Shown piece by piece: positions 23,401 through 33,311 of a stretch of DNA of 64,000 bases. This DNA comes from an uncultured Acidimicrobiales bacterium (GTDB lineage: Bacteria; Actinomycetota; Acidimicrobiia; Acidimicrobiales; Bin134). Below the pieces are notes generated by a model. The model saw nothing but the letters and a program-made list of their open reading frames with translations. It made no database searches and was not told where the DNA came from. The DNA is taken from positions 3,721,076-3,785,075 of the forward strand of contig OX638344.1 in NCBI GenBank assembly GCA_951813555.1, read 5' to 3'. Position numbers and translations under genes: made by a program. The first letter of the stretch is position 1; each line of letters begins with the position of its first letter.

Positions 23401-24777
23401 ATGGCCTCTGTGGCGTTGGCCTGGTTCCGGCGCGACCTGCGATTGCACGACAACCCGTCGTGGGCGGCGGCCACCGCCGTTAGCGATACAGCGGCATTGG
23501 TGGTGATCGAGCCGGCATTGCTGTCTGGAGCCGGGCCGTGGCGGCGTCGGGCATATCTAGCGGCATTGGCTGGATTGGACCAATCTCTGCGAGCTGAGGG
23601 AGGCGGGCTGCGGGTGGCGGTGGGCGATCCGGCCGAGGCGGTGCCTCAGGTTGCGGCTGAGATCGGGGCCCAGAAGGTGACAATGAACGCCGACGTCACC
23701 CGGTGGTCCACAGCTAGAGACCAGCGGGTCGCCGAGGCGCTGGATATGCCGCTGGATGCCCACTGGGGAACGGTGGTCCACGCCCCCGGTCAAGTGCTCA
23801 CTGCGGCCGGGACGCTGTCACGGGTGTTCACCCCCTTCTTCAGCCGCTGGATTCAAACTCCAATGTCTGAGGAAGTCGAGCCCGGCTCGGCCTCTGTTCT
23901 CGCCCCACCCCCCGGAATGGCTCTACACGATGCCCTTGGTGACGAACTGAAGGAACCGTGGAGCGAGCACGATGCCCTTAGCCAGCTCGACCGGTGGCAG
24001 GAGCGGGTAGACGGCTACGACGACGACCGCGACTTCCCGGCGATCGAGGGCACGTCGGCGCTCTCCGCCGCGCTGCATTTCGGGCTGCTGTCGCCACGAC
24101 ACGTGGTAGCTTCCATCGGCACCCATACGCCGGGCCGCACCGGTTTTGTACGCCAGTTGGCGTGGCGGGACTGGTACACCCACCTCGCCGCCGAGAACCC
24201 GGACATCTTCCGGGCGAGTCTTCGTCTCGAGTACGACCGCATCGTCTGGGAAACTGGTCATGGGGCCGACGCCTGCTTCGACGCCTGGCGCCGCGGCCAA
24301 ACCGGCTACCCGATCGTCGATGCAGCCATGCGAGAGCTGGCCGCCACCGGATGGATGCACAATCGGCTGCGCATGATCACCGCGTCGTTCCTGGTGAAGG
24401 ACCTGCTGATCGACTGGCGTCGAGGCGAGCGATGGTTCCGGCGGATGCTCATCGACGGCGACCTGGCCCAGAACGCGGGCAACTGGCAGTGGGTGGCCGG
24501 AACCGGACCCGATGCCGCCCCTTATTTCCGAGTGTTCAATCCGGTTTCGCAGAGTCGAAAGTTCGACCCGGCGGGCCGCTACCTTCGGCACTGGCTACCA
24601 GAGTTGGCTCGTCTGGACGACAAGGAAATCCACGCTCCCTGGCTGGCCAAACCGTTGGACCTGGCCTCGGCCGATCTGACCCTTGGAGTTAGCTATCCCT
24701 ACCCAATTGTCGACCACGCTGAGGCCCGCCAGCGCACCCTCGCTGCCTATAAGGGAGCATTGGGCCGGAACTCCTGA
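23401..24777 (+). CDS. phr: Deoxyribodipyrimidine photolyase (class I-type)
   Basis: A 458-residue light-driven DNA repair flavoprotein. The N-terminal WFRRDLRLHDNP begins the antenna-binding domain. The C-terminal FAD domain has TGYPIVDAAMREL, GWMHNRLRM, WQWVAGTGPDAAPYFRVFNP and QSRKFDPAGRYLR, all hallmarks of cyclobutane pyrimidine dimer photolyases. It reverses UV dimers using blue light. ATG 23401 is preferred because it gives the canonical N-terminus and sits 8 nt behind TAATGT; 23389 would add four residues. An open frame runs back to 23182 without similarity. Confidence 0.92.
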   Translation: MASVALAWFRRDLRLHDNPSWAAATAVSDTAALVVIEPALLSGAGPWRRRAYLAALAGLDQSLRAEGGGLRVAVGDPAEAVPQVAAEIGAQKVTMNADVTRWSTARDQRVAEALDMPLDAHWGTVVHAPGQVLTAAGTLSRVFTPFFSRWIQTPMSEEVEPGSASVLAPPPGMALHDALGDELKEPWSEHDALSQLDRWQERVDGYDDDRDFPAIEGTSALSAALHFGLLSPRHVVASIGTHTPGRTGFVRQLAWRDWYTHLAAENPDIFRASLRLEYDRIVWETGHGADACFDAWRRGQTGYPIVDAAMRELAATGWMHNRLRMITASFLVKDLLIDWRRGERWFRRMLIDGDLAQNAGNWQWVAGTGPDAAPYFRVFNPVSQSRKFDPAGRYLRHWLPELARLDDKEIHAPWLAKPLDLASADLTLGVSYPYPIVDHAEARQRTLAAYKGALGRNS

Positions 24778-24827
24778 ACGAACCAGCAGGTGAACCCACC
24801 ACACACTTACGTGACACCATAGGGGCA

Positions 24828-25490
24828 ATGAGCAGGAAGTCGGCCGAGGAACTAGGGCTCGACAGGGCCTATGCGACCGAGGGGCCGGAGGCCAACCGCG
24901 AACTGTACGCATCGTGGGCTGCCACCTACGAGTCGGGCTTCATCGTCGACAGCGGATACGTCTACCACCAGGAGGTGGTCAAGGTCTTCTGCGACAGCTT
25001 CTCTGAGCTCAGCGGCACTGTGCTTGATGTGGGCTGCGGGACCGGAATGATCGGCGGCGAGCTGGCCAAGTTGGGCGTGTCGGTCATCGACGGCATCGAC
25101 ATCTCGCCGGAAATGCTGGCCGAAGCCGCGGCCAAGACGTACAACGGCCGCCCCGTGTACCGGCAACTCATTGAAGCCGACCTCACCAGTCGGACCGAGC
25201 TGGCCGATAGCGCCTACGCCGGCATCGTGAGCTCGGGAGCGTTCACCCACGGAATCCTCGGACCGGAGACGATTTCGGAACTGCTTCGAGCGGCCAGCCC
25301 CGGTGCACGTTTCGCGCTGGGGATCAACTCTGCCCACTTCGAAGAGTTCGCCTTCGCCAATTGGCTTGAGCAGCATCAATCGGAGGGACGCATCACCGGC
25401 CTGACATGCGAGCTGCGGCCAATGTATGAGGGCGCCGACAAGGCCGATCCCGACCAGTGGACCCAAATCGCGGTGTTCTTGGCCACATGA
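24828..25490 (+). CDS. Class I SAM-dependent methyltransferase
   Basis: A 220-residue protein with the SAM motif VLDVGCGTGMIGGEL, an acidic post-motif (IDGIDISPEMLAEA) and EADLTSRTEL. Target unknown. The ATG lies 7 nt behind CACCAT in CACCATAGGGGCAATG, a sequence almost repeated before the P450 gene (CACCATAGGGCCATG), so the two may share promoter type. It stands alone, 60 bp upstream of the P450 gene. Confidence 0.8.
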   Translation: MSRKSAEELGLDRAYATEGPEANRELYASWAATYESGFIVDSGYVYHQEVVKVFCDSFSELSGTVLDVGCGTGMIGGELAKLGVSVIDGIDISPEMLAEAAAKTYNGRPVYRQLIEADLTSRTELADSAYAGIVSSGAFTHGILGPETISELLRAASPGARFALGINSAHFEEFAFANWLEQHQSEGRITGLTCELRPMYEGADKADPDQWTQIAVFLAT

Positions 25491-25550
25491 TCGCAGCGGT
25501 CGGGCCGCTCAGCCGAGTAGTTCGCTCCGGCAACATGGCACCATAGGGCC

Positions 25551-26777
25551 ATGAACTTGACGTCCGATCCGCTCCCCAGCACCGAAGAGGTACACGCGTT
25601 CGACCCCTTCGCCCATCTGGAAGACGTTCCCTATGACACGCTGGCCGGTCTGAGGGCCGAGTGCCCGGTGGCCCGCACTCCCACTGGGTGGTACCTCACC
25701 AAGTTCGACGAGGTGCTGGACGCGACCAAAGACGTGGAGACCTTCGTATCCAGTTTCCGGGATCCCGGGGTGGTGGTGCCCGAGGAGGAGAAGCTGATCA
25801 GCGAGATCGCCGAGCCCCGCCACGGCAAGGTGCGGCGAATCATCAACGCCACTGTGGCCCATCACAAGTCGATGCGGGCCGAGCCGTTCGTGCGGGATCT
25901 GTGCCACCAATATCTCGATCCGATCCTGGAGCGAGGCCACGGCGAGTTGGTGGCCGAGTTCATCACCCCGGTGCCCATCAATGTGATCTCCCACCTCATC
26001 GGCGTGCCCGCCGACGACTGGGCGCAGTTCCACGCCTGGACCGACGAGGTGGTGAACGGCACCTACTCCCGCACCAATCGCAACGAGCGGGGCGAGGGCC
26101 TGGCTGGTGCCCATCCCGAGTTCTGCGCCTACATCGACGCCCTGATCGCCGATCGGCGGGCCAGCGACGAGGCCCCCGACGACCTGGTCACCCGCCTCAT
26201 CGCCACCGAGATCGAGGGCCACCGGCTCACCGACGTTGAAATCCGCACCCAGCTGGCTTTCCTTATCATGTCAGGCAATGAGACCACCCGGCACCTGATC
26301 GGCAACCTGTTGTGGCGCATCATCAGCGACCCTGGGCTGTTCGCCACTCTCAAAGCCAATAGGGGTCTGTGTGAGCGGGCAGTGGAGGAATCGCTGCGGC
26401 TCGACTCCCCAGTCCACATGCTCCTGCGGGACTGCACCGCCGACACCGATGTGTTTGGGGTGCCCATGAACCAAGGCGACAAGATCGTGTTCGGCGTGTC
26501 ATCGGCCAACCGGGACGAGGACTACTTCGACGATCCCGACCAGTTCCGCCTCGACCGGGAGCGCCCCAAAGACCATGTCGCCTTCGGCGGCGGCCCCCAC
26601 ATCTGTCCCGGCGCCAGCCTGGCCCGCCTGGAGGGCCGAGTGGCGCTGGAGGTGTTCTTGGACCGAGTTGCGGCCGCCGAGCTGGCTCCCGGCTGCATCC
26701 GCAAAAAGACCCCGGTGTTCTGGGCCAACGGACCCGACCGCCTAGACGCCTTCTTGACCCCCGAACCCGTTGGCTGA
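25551..26777 (+). CDS. Cytochrome P450
   Basis: A 408-residue soluble bacterial P450. The I-helix reads MSGNETTR, the K-helix ExxR is EESLR, and the heme loop FGGGPHICPG places the thiolate at Cys352. It would hydroxylate a lipid, steroid or terpenoid with electrons from a ferredoxin encoded elsewhere; no ferredoxin gene is visible next to it. The start ATG is 6 nt behind CACCAT. Its end overlaps the next methyltransferase start by 8 nt, so the two are coupled. Confidence 0.9.
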   Translation: MNLTSDPLPSTEEVHAFDPFAHLEDVPYDTLAGLRAECPVARTPTGWYLTKFDEVLDATKDVETFVSSFRDPGVVVPEEEKLISEIAEPRHGKVRRIINATVAHHKSMRAEPFVRDLCHQYLDPILERGHGELVAEFITPVPINVISHLIGVPADDWAQFHAWTDEVVNGTYSRTNRNERGEGLAGAHPEFCAYIDALIADRRASDEAPDDLVTRLIATEIEGHRLTDVEIRTQLAFLIMSGNETTRHLIGNLLWRIISDPGLFATLKANRGLCERAVEESLRLDSPVHMLLRDCTADTDVFGVPMNQGDKIVFGVSSANRDEDYFDDPDQFRLDRERPKDHVAFGGGPHICPGASLARLEGRVALEVFLDRVAAAELAPGCIRKKTPVFWANGPDRLDAFLTPEPVG

Positions 26778-27585
26778 CCAACTGCCCGAGGGCGAAAGGT
26801 ACACCCACGGCTACCACCAGGTGATCGTGGGGTCGTATACCCGGCGCACTGCTGAGACCTGTGCCGCATTTCTGCTGCCCCGGCTGAAGCCTGAAACCGT
26901 GGTCCTCGACGTGGGGTGCGGCCCCGGCACCATCACCGCCGGCTTGGCCCGCCACGCTGGGAAGGTGGTGGGCCTGGACAAGTCGGCCGAGATGGTGGAG
27001 GAGGCCCGCAACCACGCCGCTGACTGTGGGCTGGCCAACACGTCTTTCGAAGTAGGCTCGGTCTACGAGCTGCCCTGGGACGACGCCAGCTTCGACGTGG
27101 TGTACGCCCATCAGCTGCTCCAGCACCTGTCCGAGCCGGTCGGGGCGCTGCGAGAGGCCCGACGGGTGCTGCGGCCCGGCGGACTGGTGGCAGTGCGAGA
27201 CTCCGACTACGGCACCATGGTGCATGCCCCGGTGTACTCGGCCATCGAGCGCTGGCGGGACCTCTACCACCAGGTGGCCGAGGCCAACGGCGGCGAGGCC
27301 GACGCCGGTCGATATCTGCTGTCGTGGGTGACCAAGGCCGGCTTCACCAATGTCGAGACCACCGCCAGCACCACCGCCCATACCGACCAAGAGGGTCGGA
27401 CTGTTTGGGGCGAGATGTGGGCGGTACGAGTGGCCGAGAGCGATTTCGCAGACCACGCGGTGGAAAACGGGCTGGCCACGAGGGGCGAACTGCAAGAGAT
27501 CTCCAACGCCTTTCGCCAATGGGCCGCTCAGCCCGACGGCTTTTGGGCCTGGGTAAACGGCGAGGTGATCGGCGTCTGCCCCTAA
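26770..27585 (+). CDS. UbiE/COQ5-type SAM-dependent methyltransferase
   Basis: A 271-residue methyltransferase: YTHGYHQVIVGSYTRRTAE at the N-terminus, VLDVGCGPGTITAGLAR as the SAM loop, then VYAHQLLQHLSEPVGALREARRVLRPGG. Common in actinobacterial secondary metabolism, with many targets. A TTG start at 26770 is used because the conserved YTHG region begins at residue 11; it overlaps the P450 stop by 8 nt. It abuts the VOC gene on the other strand with no base between the two stops. Confidence 0.8.
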   Translation: MADQLPEGERYTHGYHQVIVGSYTRRTAETCAAFLLPRLKPETVVLDVGCGPGTITAGLARHAGKVVGLDKSAEMVEEARNHAADCGLANTSFEVGSVYELPWDDASFDVVYAHQLLQHLSEPVGALREARRVLRPGGLVAVRDSDYGTMVHAPVYSAIERWRDLYHQVAEANGGEADAGRYLLSWVTKAGFTNVETTASTTAHTDQEGRTVWGEMWAVRVAESDFADHAVENGLATRGELQEISNAFRQWAAQPDGFWAWVNGEVIGVCP

Positions 27586-27990
27586 TCAGCCCTTGATGGT
27601 TAAGAACTCCAGCAGGTTGCCGTCGGGGTCGCGGAAGTAGACGGACTGGCCGCGTTCACCGTTGCTAGCGGGGCGGGGGGCGGGGCCTTCGATGACCTCG
27701 ATGCCGCGTTCGGCCAGGTGGGCTTGAGCTTCGGCGATGGTTGCGCCCCAGCGGAAGCACAGGTCTACCGAGCCCGGGGTAGGGAGTCGGGCGTGGGGGG
27801 AGGCCGGGGCGGCGCCGGGATGCACGTTGATGCGGTTGGCCCCCACCTGCATCATCACGATCGGCATTTTCCCGGCCCGGAACTCCTCCAGGTACATGGG
27901 CTCGGCCCCCAGAACCTCGCCGTAGAAGGCCACGGTGGCCTCCACGTCGGCCACGGTGATGGCCAGATGGTCGAATCCCTCAACGCTCAT
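27586..27990 (-). CDS. VOC (glyoxalase/bleomycin resistance/dioxygenase) family protein
   Basis: A 134-residue two-module VOC protein. DHLAITVADVEATVAFYGEVLG opens the first beta-alpha-beta-beta-beta unit with His at position 8; RINVHP supplies another His and the final FRDPDGNLLEFLTI a Glu, giving a plausible metal triad. Activities in this family range from lyase to extradiol dioxygenase; none can be picked here. It overlaps the SDR upstream by 4 nt (ATGA), so it is coupled to that gene. Confidence 0.82.
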   Translation of the reverse strand: MSVEGFDHLAITVADVEATVAFYGEVLGAEPMYLEEFRAGKMPIVMMQVGANRINVHPGAAPASPHARLPTPGSVDLCFRWGATIAEAQAHLAERGIEVIEGPAPRPASNGERGQSVYFRDPDGNLLEFLTIKG

Positions 27991-28742
27991 GTTGTCTCCG
28001 TTCGCAAGGGGATGCCCGCAGTGGATCCCCCGTCGATGATGTACTCGTGGCCTGTCTGGTACGACGCCGCGTCCGACACCAGATAGCAGGCCAGATCGGC
28101 CACCTCGGCGGCCACTCCGGCCCGTCGCAAAGGCACATGGCCGAACAGTTCGGGGCGCCCGTGGCGATCGGCCGACAGCATGGCGGTCTCGATGGGGCCG
28201 GGGTGGATCGAGTTCACCCTGATTCCCTTCGGTCCCAACTCAACAGCCGCCACTTTCGTCAGCCCTCGCACCGCCCACTTGGTGCCTCCATAAGCCGCGT
28301 GATGGGGAATTCCATTCATGCCGGCGATTGATGAGATGTTGACGATCCCCCCACCCCCGGCCTCGGCCATGGGATTGGCCACGCTTTGGATGCCCAGGAA
28401 GGTGCCCAGATAGTTAACTTCCCAGATTCGGCGCAGGCTCTCGGGGGTTTCCTCGGCAATGGGGGCGGTCCAGTGGATGGCGGCGTTGTTCACCAGTGCC
28501 CGCAGCGGGCCCCGCTCCACCGCGGCGGCCACCACCCGGGCCCAGTCATCGGGCGAGGACACATCGTGATGCAGGTACAAAGCCTGATCTCCCAGCTCGG
28601 CGGCCACCTTTTCCCCCTGCTCGTCGAGCACATCGCCCATCACCACGAATGCACCCTCATCCACAAATTTCCGGGCCTCGGCCTCGCCCTGCCCTCGGGC
28701 CCCCCCGGTCACAATCGCCACCCGTCCATCAAGGCATCCCAT
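27987..28742 (-). CDS. SDR family oxidoreductase, hydroxysteroid dehydrogenase-like
   Basis: A 251-residue classical SDR: TGGARGQGEAEAR loop (residues 12-24), NNAA in place of NNAG, NISSIAG with the Ser, YGGTK with Tyr and Lys, and YIIDGGSTAG near the end. The GGARGxG loop is typical of 3alpha/20beta-hydroxysteroid dehydrogenase-like enzymes, so a steroid or bile-acid-like substrate is possible (inference). It is coupled to the VOC gene and divergent from a DUF2784 gene by 47 bp. Confidence 0.84.
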   Translation of the reverse strand: MGCLDGRVAIVTGGARGQGEAEARKFVDEGAFVVMGDVLDEQGEKVAAELGDQALYLHHDVSSPDDWARVVAAAVERGPLRALVNNAAIHWTAPIAEETPESLRRIWEVNYLGTFLGIQSVANPMAEAGGGGIVNISSIAGMNGIPHHAAYGGTKWAVRGLTKVAAVELGPKGIRVNSIHPGPIETAMLSADRHGRPELFGHVPLRRAGVAAEVADLACYLVSDAASYQTGHEYIIDGGSTAGIPLRTETT

Positions 28743-28777
28743 GGCGACGTTCTAGCCCAAAACCGACTTCCAGGCTC

Positions 28778-28783
28778 TAGTCT
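28778..28783 (+). promoter_or_regulatory. -10 box of leaderless DUF2784 gene
   Basis: TAGTCT, 6 nt before the GTG start at 28790. The same hexamer occurs before 59294 and in the promoter at the window end. Confidence 0.5.
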
Positions 28784-28789
28784 GAAGCT

Positions 28790-29164
28790 GTGAGCGCATG
28801 GTTGCTGGCGTTCGCCATAGCACTCGTGCACGGGCTGCTGGCCGTCTTCCTCATCGTGGGCGCTCCACTAGCAGCCCGCAAGCCCCGGTTGATGAAGTGG
28901 TATCTGGTCGCGCTGGTGCCAACCGGCGTGGTGAACCTCACCGGGCAGCCGTGTCCGCTCACCGTTTGGGAGAAGCACTTCTGGCGCCTCGCCGGCGAGA
29001 CACCGTACCGAGGGGGCTTCATTTCCCAGTACTTCATCGAGCCGTTCTACGCTCCCGGTCTGAGGCCCGGCGACGAGACCATCCTGCTGGTCAGCATGGT
29101 GGTCTGGTGCCTTTTCTGGCTGGGATACTCCGCCATTGTGCGACTGCGGCTGCGGAGCGGCTGA
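28790..29164 (+). CDS. DUF2784-type small membrane protein
   Basis: A 124-residue integral membrane protein with three to four hydrophobic segments (residues ~1-27, ~36-52, ~96-118) and the family motif GQPCPLTVWEKHFW. Function unknown. GTG start immediately behind a TAGTCT box, no Shine-Dalgarno, so probably leaderless. Followed by a cyclase-family hydrolase that has its own promoter. Confidence 0.75.
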   Translation: MSAWLLAFAIALVHGLLAVFLIVGAPLAARKPRLMKWYLVALVPTGVVNLTGQPCPLTVWEKHFWRLAGETPYRGGFISQYFIEPFYAPGLRPGDETILLVSMVVWCLFWLGYSAIVRLRLRSG

Positions 29165-29192
29165 CGCCCCGACCAATTCACTGATGGACCGC

Positions 29193-29198
29193 TATGGT
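29193..29198 (+). promoter_or_regulatory. -10 box of leaderless cyclase-family gene
   Basis: TATGGT, 6 nt before the ATG at 29205. It decides between three in-frame ATG codons (29136, 29184, 29205). Confidence 0.5.
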
Positions 29199-29204
29199 GC
29201 AGCC

Positions 29205-30164
29205 ATGCCGTATCCGAAATCAGTTCTGGACATCGCCGCCCGCATCAACAATTGGGGACGATGGGGAGAGGATGACCAGATCGGAACGCTCAACTTCCTC
29301 ACCGATGAGGTGGTGAAGGAGGCGGCCCAGTGCATCCGCACCGGCAAGCGCATCTCGCTGGCTTATCCCCTGCACAAAGACGGCCTCCAGACCGGTGTCA
29401 TCCCTGGCCGGGTAAACCCGCTGAAGACGATGGTGTCGCTCAACCACGGCATGCTGGGCGACCCTGACATGTTCCACACCAGCGATGATGTGGTCACCAT
29501 GGGCCTGCAATGCGCTACCCACTGGGACGGGCTGTGCCATGCCATGTACGGGGGCAAGCTCTACAACGGCCACGACGCCTCCACCATCACCGAATGGGGG
29601 GCATCGGTGTGCGGCATCGAGCAGGTCAAGAGCCTCACCGGGCGGGGCGTGCTGCTGGACATCGCCAAACTCCACGGTGTGGACGTGCTGGAGCCGGGCC
29701 ATGCCGTCGGCTACGACGACCTGACCAACGCGGCCGAAGCCCAGGGAGTGGAGATCCGCACCGGCGACATCATCCTGGTGCGCACCGGCCTGTTCGCCTT
29801 CGCCAAGGCCGGCGACCTCGACAACTACTACGGCGAGCCCATCCCCGAGATGGGGATCGTCCGCTCAGCCGGCATCGGGGTGACGGCCTGCGAGTGGTTC
29901 TACGACAACAACATCGCCGCGGTGGCCACCGACAACATCGTGTTCGAGGTACTGCCCTTTGACCCGGATTTCGAAGGGGCGATCATCGCCATTCACTGCC
30001 TCAACCTGGTGGATATGGGCCTCACCCAAGGCCAGAACTGGGATCTGGAGGAGCTGGCCGCCGACTGCGCCGCTGACGGCCGATACGACTTCTTCTTGGA
30101 GGCATCGCCCCAGCCGTTCGTCGGCGGACTCGGATCACCGGTCAACCCAGTGGCCATCAAGTAG
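29205..30164 (+). CDS. Cyclase family protein (kynurenine formamidase-like hydrolase)
   Basis: A 319-residue metal-dependent hydrolase. The family metal motif His-x-Gly-Thr-His-x-Asp-x-Pro-x-His appears as CATHWDGLCHAMYGGKLYNG, a variant typical of actinobacterial members; GIGVTACEWFYDNNIAAVATDN follows. Related enzymes open formamides, cyclic amides or lactones; the substrate is unknown. The start MPYPKSVLDIAARINNWG is chosen from the TATGGT box. The 3' end, including the stop codon, is duplicated downstream (see repeat 30150-30262). Confidence 0.8.
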   Translation: MPYPKSVLDIAARINNWGRWGEDDQIGTLNFLTDEVVKEAAQCIRTGKRISLAYPLHKDGLQTGVIPGRVNPLKTMVSLNHGMLGDPDMFHTSDDVVTMGLQCATHWDGLCHAMYGGKLYNGHDASTITEWGASVCGIEQVKSLTGRGVLLDIAKLHGVDVLEPGHAVGYDDLTNAAEAQGVEIRTGDIILVRTGLFAFAKAGDLDNYYGEPIPEMGIVRSAGIGVTACEWFYDNNIAAVATDNIVFEVLPFDPDFEGAIIAIHCLNLVDMGLTQGQNWDLEELAADCAADGRYDFFLEASPQPFVGGLGSPVNPVAIK

Positions 30165-30262
30165 CAAGATCTGGTCTCCAAGCTCAGCTGGAAAGACAGA
30201 GCCCCCACTGCGGCCAGCCCCACCGTGGCCATCAAGTAGCAAAATCTGGTCTCCAAGCTCAG
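30150..30262 (+). repeat. 75-bp tandem duplication spanning a convergent gene junction
   Basis: A 38-bp segment at 30150-30187, starting GTGGCCATCAAGTAGCAAGA, recurs with one mismatch at 30225-30262, 75 bp away. The first copy contains the cyclase stop codon; the second contains the stop codon of converging cobQ. The unit between them is present once in full and once in part, so a 75-bp tandem duplication is the simplest explanation. Confidence 0.8.
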
Positions 30263-31716
30263 GCCAACGTGCCTACCCGCTCTTCGAGCTGGGACAGGTC
30301 GAGGTTGTCTCGCAGGGTGTCGGCCAGCCGATTCAGATCTCGCTGCCAGCGTTCCTGCAAATCCTCTCCCGGAGACGCCTTCCAGCCCAGCCACTCCTCT
30401 AACACCGCATGGCGGTAGTCAGCCCGATCGAACAGCCCGTGCACATAGGTGCCCATCACCCGCCCGTCATCCGACTGGGCGACAAAGGGATAGAGCATCG
30501 GATCTGGCGAACTCTCGCCGTGGCGGATCTCGTAGCCGGAAAAATCCAGTTCAGCAGGCCAACGAGCCCGGCCGGAGGTGGTGTGGACCAGCTTCTCGGG
30601 CTTGAGCTCGGCTTCCACCGGAAGCCAACCCAGCCCCTGGGTCTCTGCCGGCCCCTCAATGCCAAGGGGATCGAGGATGCGCTCACCGAGCATCTGAAGC
30701 CCCCCGCACAGGCCGAGCACCCGGCCGCCGTACCGAACATGGCGCTCCAGAGCTTCCACCCAGCCGTTTTGGCGGAGCCACGACAAGTCGGCAGCCACTG
30801 CCTTGGACCCGGGCAGCGCTACTAAATCAAACCCGGCGAGAGATTGAGAATCGTCCACCCAGCTGAAGTCGATTCTCGGATCGGCCGCAAACGGATCCAG
30901 GTCGGCGGTGTTGCTGGCCCGCGGATAGTGGATCCCACCCACCCGCAACTCAGCCGGGCGACTTGCAAGCTGGCTATTGCCGCGGCCCTCCCGGAACGAA
31001 TATGGCGCGTCTTCTTCGGGCAGCGCCAGATCGTGAAGATAGGGCACACAGCCCAGCAGCGGTCGTTGTGTTCGCTCCACCAGCCAGTCGCACGCGTCGC
31101 CCAGCAAAGAGGCTTCGCCCCGAAAGCGATTGATCACCAGGGCCTCCACCAATTGGCGATCAGGCGGATCGAGCGCGTCCATCGTGCCGAGCAAGGACGC
31201 GAACACGCCACCGCGGTCAATGTCGCCGATCAGCCAAACCGGTACATCTGCGGCCTGGGCAAATCCCATGTTGGCAATGTCCCCAGTCCTCAGATTGGGT
31301 TCAGCCGGCGAGCCTGCTCCCTCGACCAAGACGAAGTCGTGCTCCTGGCACAAGCGGGTGAAGGCGGCCAGCACTTCGGGCAAGAGCCCTTCTAGATCCT
31401 CCCGAAACCGATTGGCCAACAGTGTCCCCCGTACTTGGCCGGAAACCACCAGCTGGGCCTGTCGGTCGGCTTCGGGCTTGAGCAGTACCGGGTTCATGTC
31501 GACCGTCGGTTCCAGGCCGCTGGCGAACGCTTGCAGGGACTGGGCCCGGCCGATCTCGCCTCCCGAGGGACAGGCTGCCGAGGCGTTGCTCATGTTCTGG
31601 GGTTTGAATGGGGCGACGGAAACACCCGAGCGGGCCAGTAGGCGGCACAGCCCAGCAGTGAGCAGAGACTTGCCGACGCCCGAAGCCGTCCCCTGGAGCA
31701 TCAGCGCTTTGGTCAC
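30259..31716 (-). CDS. cobQ: Cobyric acid synthase
   Basis: A 485-residue CobQ/CbiP, which amidates four side chains of adenosyl-cobyrinic acid diamide in B12 synthesis using Gln and ATP. The ATP-binding domain has [14 protein letters not shown] and FKPQNMSN. The C-terminal class I glutamine amidotransferase has the nucleophile in [11 protein letters not shown] and His in [11 protein letters not shown] start overlapping the MFS gene stop by 4 nt. No other cob gene is in this window and no cobalamin riboswitch is visible, so it sits apart from a normal B12 operon. Confidence 0.93.
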   Translation of the reverse strand: MTKALMLQGTASGVGKSLLTAGLCRLLARSGVSVAPFKPQNMSNASAACPSGGEIGRAQSLQAFASGLEPTVDMNPVLLKPEADRQAQLVVSGQVRGTLLANRFREDLEGLLPEVLAAFTRLCQEHDFVLVEGAGSPAEPNLRTGDIANMGFAQAADVPVWLIGDIDRGGVFASLLGTMDALDPPDRQLVEALVINRFRGEASLLGDACDWLVERTQRPLLGCVPYLHDLALPEEDAPYSFREGRGNSQLASRPAELRVGGIHYPRASNTADLDPFAADPRIDFSWVDDSQSLAGFDLVALPGSKAVAADLSWLRQNGWVEALERHVRYGGRVLGLCGGLQMLGERILDPLGIEGPAETQGLGWLPVEAELKPEKLVHTTSGRARWPAELDFSGYEIRHGESSPDPMLYPFVAQSDDGRVMGTYVHGLFDRADYRHAVLEEWLGWKASPGEDLQERWQRDLNRLADTLRDNLDLSQLEERVGTLA

Positions 31717-33311
31717 AGGCCAGAAGTAGGCGCTTCTCGATTGGCGGCTGCCTCGGCGCGCTCCTCTTCGGAGCGGATTTGTTGGCGCAGCGGGATCTGG
31801 CGGATGAAGAGGGCGGCCAGAACACCCAAGGCGATGACCGGCGCCCCCACGATGAAGCAGCGCTGCACCCCTACCGAGAACGACTCCAGCACGACATCAA
31901 CAATGGAGGGATCCTGGATGGCTCGGATCTGCTGGGGGCTGCCCAACAGCTTCTCGGGATCGGGCAGTGTCGCTAGCTGGGTGGGAGTCACTTTGGACTC
32001 CAGGGAGGAATTGAGTCCGGCGGCGTAGATGGCGCCCATAACGGCCGCCCCGATGGTGCCGCCCAGCGACCGCACAAAGTTGGTGGCAGCGCTCACCATG
32101 CCGATGTCGCGATGGGGGCTGGCGTTCTGCACTACCAGCACCAGCACCGGCATGGTCATGCCCAGCCCCAGGCCGATAACGAACACCATGAGCCCAACCT
32201 GAACCTGAGTAATGCCTTGGTCCAAGAACAGCGCCAGTAGCGCCATCCCGGAGGTCATCAGCGCGGTGCCCAGCACCAAGAACTCCTTGTAGCGCCCGAA
32301 CAGGGTGAGCAGCCTCCCCGATACGACCGACGTGAAGATGATGCCGATGAACATGGGCATCATGTTGAGCCCCGAGCCGGTGGCGCTCACCCCCGAAACC
32401 ACTTGCAAGAACACCGGGATGAACAGGGTGGCCCCGAACATGACCAGCCCGATGAGCAGCATCACCACCATGGACCAGCGCACGACGTCGTTGGAATACA
32501 GACGAGGGGGAAGGATTGGATCCTCAGCTCGGGTCTCCCACCAGAAGAACGCGGGCAGCAAGACGGCCGATGCCAAGAGGATTAGGACCATCCCTGTCGA
32601 CGACCAGGCCAACTGGTTGCCACCGAGGCTGAGCGCGATCAGCAGCGGGGTGAATCCGGCGATGAGCAGCCCGGCACCCAGCCAATCGATCGGGCGGGAC
32701 ACCACGTCGAGGCGCACGTTGAACAGCACCGCGATGGCCACCATCGAGATCAGGCCCACGGGGACGTTCACGTAGAACACCCAGCGCCAACTCAAGTGGT
32801 CGACAAAGAACCCGCCGATGAGCGGACCGGCCACGCTGGCCGTCCCGAATGTTCCCGCGATGTACCCCTGGTAGCGGCCCCGCTCGTTGGGGGCCACCAC
32901 GTCGCCCACGATGGCCATGGGCAGGGCCAGAAGGCCGCCGCCGGCCACCCCCTGCAACGCCCGGAACAACACGAGCTGCAACATTGTCTGCGACAGGCCG
33001 GCCAGCGCCGAGGTGATGATGAAGAAGCCGATGGTGATCTGGAACACCAGCTTGCGGCCGTAGATATCGCTGAGCTTGCCGATGAGCGGGGTGGAGATGG
33101 TGCCGGTCAGCAGATAAGAGGTTATGACCCAGGCCACCTGGTCTTGGCCGCCCAGCTCGCCGGCGATAGTGGGCACTGCGGTGGCCAGTACCGAGTTGTC
33201 CAGCGCAGCCAGGAACATCCCGGTCATCAGCGCGATCATGATGATGTGGACCTGGCGGGGGGCGAGTTCCTCCGCCTCCACCAACTCGGGATTGAACAGG
33301 CGGGCCCTCAT
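31713..33311 (-). CDS. MFS transporter, DHA2 (EmrB/QacA-like) family
   Basis: A 532-residue multidrug-type major facilitator with about 14 hydrophobic segments. [22 protein letters not shown] is helix 1 with motif D1; [14 protein letters not shown] is motif [20 protein letters not shown] is motif C-like. It would export drugs or metabolites in exchange for protons. Its stop overlaps the cobQ start, giving an MFS-cobQ operon, an unexpected pair: either a link in B12-precursor handling or chance. It lies 34 bp downstream of the acyl-CoA ligase. Confidence 0.88.
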   Translation of the reverse strand: MRARLFNPELVEAEELAPRQVHIIMIALMTGMFLAALDNSVLATAVPTIAGELGGQDQVAWVITSYLLTGTISTPLIGKLSDIYGRKLVFQITIGFFIITSALAGLSQTMLQLVLFRALQGVAGGGLLALPMAIVGDVVAPNERGRYQGYIAGTFGTASVAGPLIGGFFVDHLSWRWVFYVNVPVGLISMVAIAVLFNVRLDVVSRPIDWLGAGLLIAGFTPLLIALSLGGNQLAWSSTGMVLILLASAVLLPAFFWWETRAEDPILPPRLYSNDVVRWSMVVMLLIGLVMFGATLFIPVFLQVVSGVSATGSGLNMMPMFIGIIFTSVVSGRLLTLFGRYKEFLVLGTALMTSGMALLALFLDQGITQVQVGLMVFVIGLGLGMTMPVLVLVVQNASPHRDIGMVSAATNFVRSLGGTIGAAVMGAIYAAGLNSSLESKVTPTQLATLPDPEKLLGSPQQIRAIQDPSIVDVVLESFSVGVQRCFIVGAPVIALGVLAALFIRQIPLRQQIRSEEERAEAAANREAPTSGL

